Positions 1-6,718 of a stretch of 13,489 nucleotides of DNA are shown here, one piece after another; positions within the stretch are counted from its first letter, which is position 1, and each line of letters opens with the position of its first letter. The DNA comes from an uncultured Eubacteriales bacterium. Its GTDB lineage: Bacteria > Bacillota > Clostridia > Oscillospirales > Acutalibacteraceae. The notes below the pieces were generated by a model, which worked only from the letters and a program-made list of their open reading frames with translations, was not told where the DNA came from and did no database searches. Made by a program: the position numbers and the translations under genes. The DNA is taken from the NCBI GenBank assembly GCA_934700635.1, contig CAKUXU010000017.1:1-13489 (forward strand), written 5' to 3'.

Positions 1-1224
1 ATATTTTACACTCTTTGAAAGTGCATCTTGGACCATTCCGAACCAAACTGCAAGAACTACAAAGTTCATTCCGAAAATTGTTGGCGAAATGTATTCACCG
101 TAAAGAACTATTAAGAAGAATGTTCCGCCAAGTAAGCCTAAAATAGATACAGGAATCATTGCTGCTGTTTTCCATTTTGCTTTTCTTAAAATGTTTTGAC
201 CTACGAAAGAAGCAACTATAGTTAAAATACCTGTAAGCATTGAAAGGTTTGCCATCATATCTGTATATTCTACAGGATTTGAGAACTGTGTTTTCATGTA
301 TTTTTTCCAAATTACTTCGAAGAAGTTAATTGCAACACCATAAGCAATAACGATTACACAGATTAAGAGCAAATAGCGGGATTTGCCAAGCATTTTAATG
401 CCATCCATAACTCCAACTTTTTCTTTTTTCTTTTTGGATTTAACTTGGGTTGGATCATATAAAGTAGGATCTTTAAGAACTACGGCATTAATGTACCAGT
501 ACATAGCCATTGTAGCAATACCAAATGCTACGCATCCGCCAATAAGAATGTAGATGTATAAATCATTTGCTCTGAACATTTTAGGAATTGCTTTAAGAAG
601 TCCACCTGAACAAATAGCACCAATATTTCCAACAATTGCGTAAAGACCAAAGAATCTTTTAACTTCATTTTTCATTGTTACTTGATATGCAAATTGCCAG
701 AAAAGTGAAGAAATTGCCATTGTTCCCCAAAGCTCTGAAAGAACATAGAATAAAGTAATGGACCAGTTAGTTATACATGGAATAATCCAGTGAAAGAATG
801 CCGGCCATGAAGCTTGCATAGCTTTAACGGTACTTTCACCTGGGTGAATCATTGAACGACACGGGAACAGCACTGTTATAAACAATACATAGAAAACCAT
901 AAATGCAGAAATCATTATGTAGAATGTTTTTTGGAATCCGAATTTGTTAAGAAGTGCTGCATACACTATAACTAATAGGAAAGCCATTGGCATAACAAAC
1001 CAAAGTTTAAGCTGAGGAACTAACTCTGTTCCCCCACAAACGGTGTAATACTGAACTAATGTATCTTTTAAGTCCCTAACCATTGTGTAAACAAATAAAA
1101 TAAAGAACATCAAGAAGCTCATTGGTAAAAACTTTTTCATCTCATGAGCATGTATTGGCCACAGTAAAGACTGCAATTTGCCAAATTCCGGTTGTTTTCC
1201 GGTGGTTTGAGTCGAATCGCTCAT
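1..1224 (-). CDS. tlc: ATP/ADP translocase (TLC/NTT) family nucleotide transporter, partial
   Basis: Partial inner-membrane carrier: the first 408 codons are present and the C-terminus lies beyond the left edge. The family exchanges ATP for ADP or imports nucleotides across the membrane of intracellular bacteria and plastids. Visible family signatures are LWPIHAHEMKKFLPM (21-35), RDLKDTLV (50-57), YVLSELWGTMAISSLFWQFA (160-179), LYDPTQVKSKKKKEK (255-269), IAYGVAINFFEVIWK (293-307) and MVQDALSKSVKY at the edge. About ten hydrophobic segments are seen, against about twelve in the family. Three of four charged residues reported as important in Arabidopsis NTT1 (from memory K155, E245, E385) appear to align with K73, E164 and E303; the fourth would fall outside. 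The start is ATG at 1224 with AAGGAG 10 nt upstream. It is divergent from rpmB behind a leader that may be about 190 nt. The family call is firm. The substrate (ATP/ADP, mixed NTPs or NAD) cannot be read from sequence. Confidence 0.93.
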   Translation of the reverse strand, partial: MSDSTQTTGKQPEFGKLQSLLWPIHAHEMKKFLPMSFLMFFILFVYTMVRDLKDTLVQYYTVCGGTELVPQLKLWFVMPMAFLLVIVYAALLNKFGFQKTFYIMISAFMVFYVLFITVLFPCRSMIHPGESTVKAMQASWPAFFHWIIPCITNWSITLFYVLSELWGTMAISSLFWQFAYQVTMKNEVKRFFGLYAIVGNIGAICSGGLLKAIPKMFRANDLYIYILIGGCVAFGIATMAMYWYINAVVLKDPTLYDPTQVKSKKKKEKVGVMDGIKMLGKSRYLLLICVIVIAYGVAINFFEVIWKKYMKTQFSNPVEYTDMMANLSMLTGILTIVASFVGQNILRKAKWKTAAMIPVSILGLLGGTFFLIVLYGEYISPTIFGMNFVVLAVWFGMVQDALSKSVKY

Positions 1225-1423
1225 TAAAAATCTTCTCCTTACATTAAATAAATAACCGCAATAAAGCGTATGCTGACCTTGTATTTTGCCGTTTTTCAGT
1301 CACCACCTTTTTTCATTTACAGACAAATTTAATATTTACAAGATGACATGCACACCCTATATCCGTTTCACATATTAATATTACCATATAATTCAATTTT
1401 TTGCTACAAGAAATTTTTAACAT

Positions 1424-1453
1424 ATTTAAATATTATAATATATTACATGTCAA
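1424..1453 (-). promoter_or_regulatory. Candidate promoter for the nucleotide transporter
   Basis: On the minus strand a perfect TTGACA (1453-1448) is followed after 18 nt by TTAAAT (1429-1424), or after 17 nt by TTTAAA. The -10 matches are only 4/6. The palindrome ATATTATAATAT (1430-1441) fills part of the spacer and could be an operator or chance in AT-rich DNA. Use of this promoter would give a leader of roughly 190 nt. A second candidate, TATAAT at 1437-1432, has no good -35. Confidence 0.4.
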
Positions 1454-1527
1454 CAAAAAATATTCAAGTATATATTGTGTAAATTTCTGAAATTTTAAAT
1501 TTATATTTACTTATCTAAACAAATTTT

Positions 1528-1574
1528 GTATTCTTTAAAATAAGAAGATTTAATTTTTTAGTATTCTTTAGAAT
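1528..1574. repeat. Direct repeat upstream of the rpmB promoter
   Basis: GTATTCTTTAAAAT (1528-1541) recurs as GTATTCTTTAGAAT (1561-1574), 13 of 14 identical and 33 bp apart, close to three helical turns. The second copy ends 7 bp before the rpmB -35. It could be a regulator site or UP-element-like DNA. Chance in AT-rich sequence is not excluded. Confidence 0.35.
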
Positions 1575-1581
1575 TATTTTC

Positions 1582-1610
1582 TTGCAATTACAAAAGAAAT
1601 TTGGTATCAT
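1582..1610 (+). promoter_or_regulatory. Extended -10 sigma-A-type promoter of rpmB-ogg
   Basis: TTGCAA (1582-1587), a 17-nt spacer and TATCAT (1605-1610) preceded by TGG form a TGn extended -10. The predicted start of transcription is near 1617, about 70 nt before the rpmB ATG. Confidence 0.65.
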
Positions 1611-1620
1611 ATTTGAATGC

Positions 1621-1646
1621 GGAAGATTTAAAAAGAAAAATCTTTC
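1621..1646 (+). other. Leader hairpin in the rpmB 5' UTR
   Basis: GGAAGATTT (1621-1629) pairs with AAATCTTTC (1638-1646) over 9 bp with one G-U pair and an 8-nt loop. It begins a few bases after the predicted transcription start. The downstream flank is A-rich rather than U-rich, so it is not an intrinsic terminator. A 5'-end stabilising stem or a translational control site is possible. Confidence 0.35.
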
Positions 1647-1686
1647 AAATAAAAAATAAAGTCATATAAAGTGAGGAGAAATAATT

Positions 1687-1875
1687 ATGGCAAAATGTCA
1701 ACTTTGCAGCAAAGCTGTATCCTTTGGAATAAAGGTTTCACATTCTCATAGACGTTCAAACAAAATGTGGAAACCAAACGTTAGAAGAGTAAAAGCAGTT
1801 GTAAACGGTACTCCGAAACATATTTATGTTTGTACTCGTTGCATGCGCTCAGGAAAATCTTCTATCAGTGCATAA
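1687..1875 (+). CDS. rpmB: 50S ribosomal protein L28
   Basis: Structural protein of the large ribosomal subunit, 62 residues, the normal size for bacterial L28. It opens with the typical MAKCQLCSKAVSFGIKVSHS followed by the basic RRSNKMWKPNVRRVKA core. It keeps both cysteine pairs (C4/C7 and C49/C52), so it is the zinc-binding (C+) form rather than the zinc-independent paralogue made in zinc starvation. The ATG at 1687 has GAGGAG (1673-1678) 8 nt upstream. It is the first gene of a two-gene plus-strand operon; the glycosylase starts 22 bp after its stop. Confidence 0.98.
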   Translation: MAKCQLCSKAVSFGIKVSHSHRRSNKMWKPNVRRVKAVVNGTPKHIYVCTRCMRSGKSSISA

Positions 1876-1897
1876 TTTGAAGTTTAAGGTAATTTAA

Positions 1898-2737
1898 ATG
1901 AAATTTACTGAAACCTCAAATGAAATCAAATTGCAAAATCCGAAAAATTTTGACCTCGGTCAGACTCTTGACTGTGGTCAATGTTTTCGTTTTGAAAAAT
2001 TAAATGAGAAAAGGTATAAAATAATAGCTTTTGGAAAAGTTCTTACCTTAAAGCAAGAAATAAACGAAATAATATTTGAAAATACGACTTTTGAGGAATT
2101 TAATTCCATTTGGTTAAAATATTTTGATATCGATACAGATTATGAAAAAATTAAACTTTCCTTTCCGAAAAATAAATTTTTACAGGATGCATATGATTTT
2201 TGCCCAGGTATTAGAATTCTAAACCAAGATCCTTGGGAAACTTTATGTTCCTTTATAATTTCGCAAAATAATAATATCCCAAGAATAAAAAAGATCATTT
2301 CAAAGCTTTGTGAACTTTTCGGAGAAAAAATAGGTTTATCAAACTCAGATTTTTCTTTTCCTTCTGCCAAAACTATTTCGTCTCTCAGTATAGAAGATTT
2401 AGAGCCCATAAAATCCGGTTTTAGAGCGAAATATATAATAGATGCCGCTCAAAAAATAGAATCTAAAAAAATAGATCTAGATGAAATTTCAAAACTTTCA
2501 CTCGAAGAAGCTCAAAAGTTACTTATGAATATAAATGGAGTAGGACCTAAAGTTTCTATGTGTGTTTTACTTTATGGATTTCATAAATTAAATGCTTTTC
2601 CTATGGATATCTGGATGAAAAAAGTTATGAACAATTATTTTGAAGGAAAAGATCCAAATTGGTTTGGTGAAAACTGCGGAATTGCTCAGCAATATTTATA
2701 TCATTACAGCCGAATGAACGCCGACAAACTTTTTTAA
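1898..2737 (+). CDS. ogg: 8-oxoguanine DNA glycosylase/AP lyase (Ogg, Clostridium type)
   Basis: Base-excision-repair enzyme that removes 8-oxoguanine opposite cytosine and can nick the abasic site. The 279-aa protein has the OGG layout: an N-terminal beta domain with TLDCGQCFRF (23-32), a helical domain with DPWETLCSFIISQNNNIPRI (111-130), then the helix-hairpin-helix and GPD-type segment INGVGPKVSMCVLLYGF (212-228) and NAFPMDIWMKK (232-242). The Schiff-base lysine should be K218 and the catalytic aspartate D237. The C-terminus QQYLYHYSR fits OGG proteins in which the last helix follows a GIAQQYLF-like motif. It resembles the Ogg characterised in Clostridium acetobutylicum. It is translated from ATG 1898 with a weak AAGGT site, 22 bp after rpmB. 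Its stop lies 2 bp from the convergent spoIIR stop. A general HhH DNA-3-methyladenine glycosylase label is the main alternative. Confidence 0.93.
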   Translation: MKFTETSNEIKLQNPKNFDLGQTLDCGQCFRFEKLNEKRYKIIAFGKVLTLKQEINEIIFENTTFEEFNSIWLKYFDIDTDYEKIKLSFPKNKFLQDAYDFCPGIRILNQDPWETLCSFIISQNNNIPRIKKIISKLCELFGEKIGLSNSDFSFPSAKTISSLSIEDLEPIKSGFRAKYIIDAAQKIESKKIDLDEISKLSLEEAQKLLMNINGVGPKVSMCVLLYGFHKLNAFPMDIWMKKVMNNYFEGKDPNWFGENCGIAQQYLYHYSRMNADKLF

Positions 2738-2739
2738 TT

Positions 2740-3435
2740 TCAAGTATTTTCAAAAAAACTTAAACCTATTTCATAATTTTGATTTATTTTTTCAAAAATA
2801 TTTTCTATATAATTTTCTGTTTTCTCAAAAATCTGACTTTCTATGAAGTCTTTGGATTTAGTAAAAAATTCTAAAAGCTTGAATTTTATAATGTATTCTG
2901 TTTCATTTTCAACTATATCAAGTTCAGATTGACTAAGCACATCGCTTAGTTTTTCTCTTTCTTCTGCAGCAGGCAAACACATCGGAGGAAACATAACACA
3001 CCACCAATTCTTTCCTTTTCCGCTTCCTATGGTTATTCTAAGTGCTTTATAAAATCCTGCGGGAAGAGTAGTTTCACGGTACTGCCTGATTTCAAAATAC
3101 ATTTTTTTAATTTCAGCTTTAACTTCATAATCAAAACCATTTTTTAAAACGGTTTCTCTTGCAACATTTTCTATTTCTTTTATATGTAAATTAACACTTT
3201 CTTCTGCTTTCAAAAGACCTCCATGCATATCGAAAGAATTTCCGAACTTATCTAAAATTTCATCTCTTACTTTAAGTTTAAGATCTTGATCATAAGAAAG
3301 ATTTGAGTTTGCTATTATATGTAATCTTAAGACTTTGTCGCTTATACTTTCACATTTTTCTGAAAATCCTATCATCGAAAACATCACCGAAAATATAAAT
3401 CCAAATATCAAAGCTTTTATTTTATTAGCGTTCAA
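2740..3435 (-). CDS. spoIIR: Stage II sporulation protein R
   Basis: Secreted forespore signalling protein. In the Bacillus model it is made under sigma-F and acts in the intermembrane space to trigger SpoIIGA cleavage of pro-sigma-E in the mother cell. The 231 residues show a basic, hydrophobic N-terminal export segment (about 5-23), VLRLHIIANSN (35-45), DLKLKVRDEILDKF (51-64) and the hallmark TLPAGFYKALRITIGSGKGK (123-142) followed by NWWCVMFPP. The start is TTG at 3435, supported by AAGGGG 9 nt upstream and by the need for the N-terminal lysines. An ATG start further in would remove most of the export segment. It lies 80 bp after the TPM gene, behind a strong hairpin that includes its ribosome-binding site. 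I found no convincing sigma-F promoter in that gap. Confidence 0.95.
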   Translation of the reverse strand: MNANKIKALIFGFIFSVMFSMIGFSEKCESISDKVLRLHIIANSNLSYDQDLKLKVRDEILDKFGNSFDMHGGLLKAEESVNLHIKEIENVARETVLKNGFDYEVKAEIKKMYFEIRQYRETTLPAGFYKALRITIGSGKGKNWWCVMFPPMCLPAAEEREKLSDVLSQSELDIVENETEYIIKFKLLEFFTKSKDFIESQIFEKTENYIENIFEKINQNYEIGLSFFENT

Positions 3436-3437
3436 AT

Positions 3438-3493
3438 AAAAAATCCCCTTTCTTTATACAATTTCCAATGCATAAAGAAGTATGGGATCTTTT
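3438..3493 (-). terminator. Long two-part hairpin before spoIIR: probable terminator covering its ribosome-binding site
   Basis: On the minus-strand RNA, AAAAGAUCCC (3493-3484) pairs with GGGAUUUUUU (3447-3438) over 10 bp. Above a small internal loop, UUCUUUAUGCA (3479-3469) pairs with UGUAUAAAGAA (3460-3450) over 11 bp, closed by an 8-nt loop; each stem has one G-U pair. The 3' arm ends in six U residues, so it can act as an intrinsic terminator for RNA arriving from the TPM gene. The plus-strand version also ends in a T-run (3490-3495), so it may be bidirectional and stop antisense RNA from ogg. The AAGGGG of spoIIR (3450-3445) lies in the 3' arms. Confidence 0.7.
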
Positions 3494-3515
3494 TTGTTGT
3501 TTTATTCAAAAAATT

Positions 3516-4310
3516 TTAAAAACTTCTGGAAGCTCCTCCTCCGCTAGCAGAACCTCCTCCTCCGGAAAATCCTCCGAAACCTCCTCCTGAATCATCACTT
3601 CCACCAAAGCCTCCCCAAAATCCACCATCATTAAAATCATTATCATCAATTAATTCTGGGTGTCTTTTTCTACGGAAAAACGGCACAATACCTCCAAAAA
3701 TAACAACAAGTACTAATACGGCTATTCCTAAAGCTATACCGTCATCATTTTCTTCAGAAGTATTTTGGCACTCGCTTACAACGCTTGAAACTTCAGTCGG
3801 CATTTCAAGATTATATTCAGAATAGACTTCACTCATCAAAGCAGAATAAACATTTTTTATTCCTGTGTCCCAATCATCATTCTTAAAATAAGGCACACTG
3901 TATTCATCTAAAAATCTGCCTGCTTTAGAGTCATTAATCCTTCCTTCAAGACCAGTTCCTACTTCAACCTTTACTTTGCGGTCATTAATAGAAAGTAAGA
4001 TAAGTAATCCATTATTTAAATCCTTGTCTCCTATTTTCCAGGATCTGAAAAGCTCAAGTGAAAAATCATCTAAATCCTTGCCATCAAGTGAATTTACAGT
4101 AACAACAACTACTTGAGCTTTAGTTTTTTCACAAAGATCAGCACTGTTGTCCAAAATATATTTTTTGGTTTCACTACTTAAAACATTTGCAAAGTCATTT
4201 ATATAGAATTCGGAAGTAGGATTAATTTCGGAAGCAAATACATTAATGCAAATTAAAAAGAGAAAAAATATTAAAAAAGTTAAAAGAAAACGATTTAAAT
4301 TCTTAAGCAA
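3516..4310 (-). CDS. TPM-domain (YgcG-like) membrane-anchored protein
   Basis: A 264-aa exported protein. An N-terminal signal peptide (about 1-26, ending VFA) leads to a TPM domain (about 37-165; PF04536 family) with FYINDFANVLS (35-45), AQVVVVTVNSL (65-75) and NNGLLILLSINDRKVKVEVG (99-118). A transmembrane segment (about 191-211) and a basic stop-transfer RRKR follow. The tail is extremely glycine-rich and ends GGGGSASGGGASRSF, typical of the family. TPM proteins are linked to membrane or photosystem quality control and sometimes phosphatase activity; the bacterial role is unclear. The start is TTG at 4310 with AAAGGAGG 7 nt upstream, directly after the lemA stop, so the two are probably translationally coupled. 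LemA plus TPM is a recurring gene pair. Confidence 0.9.
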   Translation of the reverse strand: MLKNLNRFLLTFLIFFLFLICINVFASEINPTSEFYINDFANVLSSETKKYILDNSADLCEKTKAQVVVVTVNSLDGKDLDDFSLELFRSWKIGDKDLNNGLLILLSINDRKVKVEVGTGLEGRINDSKAGRFLDEYSVPYFKNDDWDTGIKNVYSALMSEVYSEYNLEMPTEVSSVVSECQNTSEENDDGIALGIAVLVLVVIFGGIVPFFRRKRHPELIDDNDFNDGGFWGGFGGSDDSGGGFGGFSGGGGSASGGGASRSF

Positions 4311-4324
4311 TCAACTTCCTCCTT

Positions 4325-4900
4325 TTAGTTAAAATTCACCTGCGGAGTTTGTGATGCATTTTGATCTGCTTCAAAACGTTCTGCTTCGGCAAATCCACAC
4401 ATACCTGCAATTAATGAATTTGGAAACATTTTTATAGACTTATTATATCCCTGAACAGCTTCATTGTAATCTTTTCTGGCTGTTGCGATACGATTTTCAG
4501 TTCCTTCTAAATTGTCCATTAATGTAGTAAACTGAGTATCAGCTTTTAAATCAGGATAATTTTCTACTACAACCATAAGCTTACTTACAGCGCTTGAAAG
4601 TTCTGAATCTGCACTTGCCTTGGAAGAAACCGTTGAAGCTGATGCAAGTTTAGAACGAGAATTTGCTATTTCATCTAAAATTTGAGATTCATGAGACGTA
4701 TATCCTTTAACTGTATTTACTATATTGGGAATTAAATTTGATCTCCTTTGAAGCTGAACATCTATATCTGAGTATTTGCTGTCAACATTTTCTTTTAAAG
4801 AAACTAAATTATTGTATGATCCAACACCCCAAAATCCAAGAATTAAAACAATTGCTAAAACACATATTCCAAAAATACCCCAACCTGAAATTTTTTTCAT
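4325..4900 (-). CDS. lemA: LemA family protein
   Basis: A small membrane-anchored helical protein of unknown molecular function, 191 residues. One N-terminal transmembrane helix (about 8-28) is followed by the LemA signature YNNLVSLKENVDSKYSDID (29-47) and RRSNLIPNIVNTVKGY (52-67), then YPDLKADTQF (105-114) and ENRIATARKDYNEAVQGYNK (126-145). The rest should be a helical bundle outside the cytoplasm. I place the start at ATG 4900, with AAGGAG 8 nt upstream. A GTG at 4909 would extend it by three residues but overlaps that ribosome-binding site. It begins 24 bp after the stop of the 597-aa gene, so it may share the injection-system transcript. It is followed at once by its usual TPM partner. 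Confidence 0.92.
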   Translation of the reverse strand: MKKISGWGIFGICVLAIVLILGFWGVGSYNNLVSLKENVDSKYSDIDVQLQRRSNLIPNIVNTVKGYTSHESQILDEIANSRSKLASASTVSSKASADSELSSAVSKLMVVVENYPDLKADTQFTTLMDNLEGTENRIATARKDYNEAVQGYNKSIKMFPNSLIAGMCGFAEAERFEADQNASQTPQVNFN

Positions 4901-4924
4901 AAAAAACACTCCTTATTAAAAATT

Positions 4925-6718
4925 TTATTCTTCTGAGCTTACAACTACATATGCAGAATCAGATTTATTTTCAAATTTAACACTGTAAGCCTTAATTTCA
5001 TAAACTCCTTCTTTAGAAGGTGCTGTGTAAAGTCCATTATTATCAATGGTACCGGATCCATTTTCCGCCATTCCCCATCTGACTTCTTGACTTATTGCTC
5101 CTTCAATATGAGCTTCAAATCTCACTTTTTCAAGCGGTTTTACTCTTGTAGTATTCGGTGTTATAACAACCCGAACATTTTCATCTATTACAAGATCTTC
5201 TTCCTCTTCATTTATTTGTGCCGGTCTAAATGCCCACCACCTTACATCAACCGCTTGAGCCATTGTTTTTTCTAAAAGTTTTACACCTAATTTTACAGTT
5301 CCTTTTTCCGAATTCACAATCGCTCCGATGCTAACATTAGGAGCAGATATTGAAATTTCTTCCTTGTTAAAAATACTTTTGTCACCAAAAACAAGCAATC
5401 CTTTTTCATCATTCATATAGTTAGCGCTGTTATCAATAGCAGTAACAAGTGCGATTTTTCCCTCTCCGAGTCCATGAACAAATTCATAAGAATAATATGA
5501 TTTTCCCGGTTTAGGATTAAATCCAAGATTAATTCTTTCAATACCCGTTACTATATTATCGTCTTGAGATTCAGGTAAATCAACAACTTGCGGAACTGTT
5601 TCGGTAATTTCTTTTTCGTCTTTTAATGACTTATTTTTAATTTCTGTTTTGTCATCAATGTTTGAAAGCAAACTAATAAGTTCGTTACTGTAAAGATACT
5701 GTCTAAACGGATGCTTTTCAATGCTTTCTATAAAATAAGTAAGTTGATTTGTGACTATATGAAGTTTTGCAATATAAATATATTTGTCACTAACTTTTTC
5801 CATGAGTTCATTAAAGTTCTTAGAATAATAATCGTGAACAACAATTTCTTTGATAGGTGTAGTGCTTATAGTTACAGGACATTCAAAATCATTTTCAAGC
5901 GTAAATTCATCTTTTCCGATTTTCAATTTAAAGTTTTCTTTTTTTATAAATACTTTAGACGTTGCATCCGTAACAGCATCACACTGAATATAATAATCTC
6001 TGCGAAATGTTTTATACGTTGAAATTTCTGTTTCTTGATAATTAATATTAAGAGAATCCTCGCCTTGCAAAGTTTTGAAAAATTCTCCGCCTATATCAAA
6101 GGAATAGTTCACTGGAGCTTCAATATTTTCTTTTTCAAAAATAACAGAAATCTTTAAAAGCTTCGAAGGATTTACGTACTTACCTATTTCTAAGCTTATC
6201 CTTACACCATTTTTCTCATAAAGTTTTTCTGAATTAAATACTAAGCTATCCAATTTAAGATTTTCAACATCAGGTTTTTCCGGCGTTAAAAACAATTCAT
6301 AACCTTCGGATATACGATTGTATTCTTCGTTTACTCCACCCGATGTTCCAGAACCTGCAACAGAAAAGGTAGTTTCTTCAAGACTTTCTGCATACTTGAT
6401 ACAGAGATACAAAATGCCTTTATCTTTATTTTCTTCAAAACCTTTTATAACATTAAGTCTTCTTACATAAGGTTCTGAAACAACAATTTCATTCCCCATA
6501 TAATCAAGTGCCATACCTGCTTCAAGAGAAAAAGTTTTATTGTCAACAAGTATAACATCAAGACCTGAAACTATTCCGCTACCGTTTAGCATTTTATTTC
6601 CGAGACGCCTTTTAGAATTAAAGTACGATTGCTCTGTTTCAAAATCCCGAACAGTCATAAGTTTTCCGAAAAAATAATTATTTCTTTCACAAGAGTAATA
6701 TTGCTTGTTGTCCATCAT
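4925..6718 (-). CDS. Injection-system-associated protein with conserved N-domain and Ig-like C-terminus (possible fibre)
   Basis: A 597-aa protein, the last injection-related gene of the cluster. The N-terminus carries ERNNYFFGKLMTVRDFETEQ (11-30) and an RRLGNKMLNGSGIVSGLDV segment (37-55), then NEEYNRISEGYELFLTP (130-146). From memory, an 'xxYFxGKLLxVxDFxxEQ' N-domain of this kind is found beside tail genes in actinobacterial and cyanobacterial injection loci. The middle has no recognised domain. The last 80 residues (about 515-597) form a bacterial Ig-like domain ending DNNGLYTAPSKEGVYEIKAY plus a short strand. Ig-like tips often bind surfaces, so a fibre or target-recognition role is plausible but inferred. 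No signal peptide is seen. ATG 6718 overlaps the previous stop by one base (TAATG); ATG 6715 is spaced better from the AAGGAG site (8 nt against 5), so either could be used. Confidence 0.7.
   Translation of the reverse strand: MMDNKQYYSCERNNYFFGKLMTVRDFETEQSYFNSKRRLGNKMLNGSGIVSGLDVILVDNKTFSLEAGMALDYMGNEIVVSEPYVRRLNVIKGFEENKDKGILYLCIKYAESLEETTFSVAGSGTSGGVNEEYNRISEGYELFLTPEKPDVENLKLDSLVFNSEKLYEKNGVRISLEIGKYVNPSKLLKISVIFEKENIEAPVNYSFDIGGEFFKTLQGEDSLNINYQETEISTYKTFRRDYYIQCDAVTDATSKVFIKKENFKLKIGKDEFTLENDFECPVTISTTPIKEIVVHDYYSKNFNELMEKVSDKYIYIAKLHIVTNQLTYFIESIEKHPFRQYLYSNELISLLSNIDDKTEIKNKSLKDEKEITETVPQVVDLPESQDDNIVTGIERINLGFNPKPGKSYYSYEFVHGLGEGKIALVTAIDNSANYMNDEKGLLVFGDKSIFNKEEISISAPNVSIGAIVNSEKGTVKLGVKLLEKTMAQAVDVRWWAFRPAQINEEEEDLVIDENVRVVITPNTTRVKPLEKVRFEAHIEGAISQEVRWGMAENGSGTIDNNGLYTAPSKEGVYEIKAYSVKFENKSDSAYVVVSSEE

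Larger units (their letters stand above)
1225..1686. other. Divergent intergenic control region between tlc and rpmB
   Basis: This 462-bp, very AT-rich stretch holds no gene that I can support. It contains a candidate minus-strand promoter and long leader for the transporter, a 12-bp AT palindrome (1430-1441), a 14-bp direct repeat (1528-1541 and 1561-1574), an extended -10 promoter for rpmB (1582-1610) and a leader hairpin (1621-1646). No known riboswitch fold was recognised in either leader. Confidence 0.7.

Noticed and set aside
95..310. 71-aa minus-strand ORF inside the transporter
   Set aside because: It is in another frame of the clearly coding TLC gene and resembles nothing.
1305..1325. 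Six-codon MKKGGD reading frame in the transporter leader as an attenuator peptide
   Set aside because: No ribosome-binding site and no paired hairpins around it.
2726..2762. Imperfect AT stem at the ogg/spoIIR junction as a bidirectional terminator
   Set aside because: It needs a C-C mismatch, has no GC pairs and a large loop.
4898..4909. GTG start for lemA at 4909
   Set aside because: It overlaps the AAGGAG ribosome-binding site; ATG 4900 has correct spacing and gives the normal LemA N-terminus.
4950..4985. TTGAAA-17-TATGTA as an internal lemA promoter
   Set aside because: The -10 matches only 3 of 6 consensus bases and lies in coding sequence; not above chance in AT-rich DNA.
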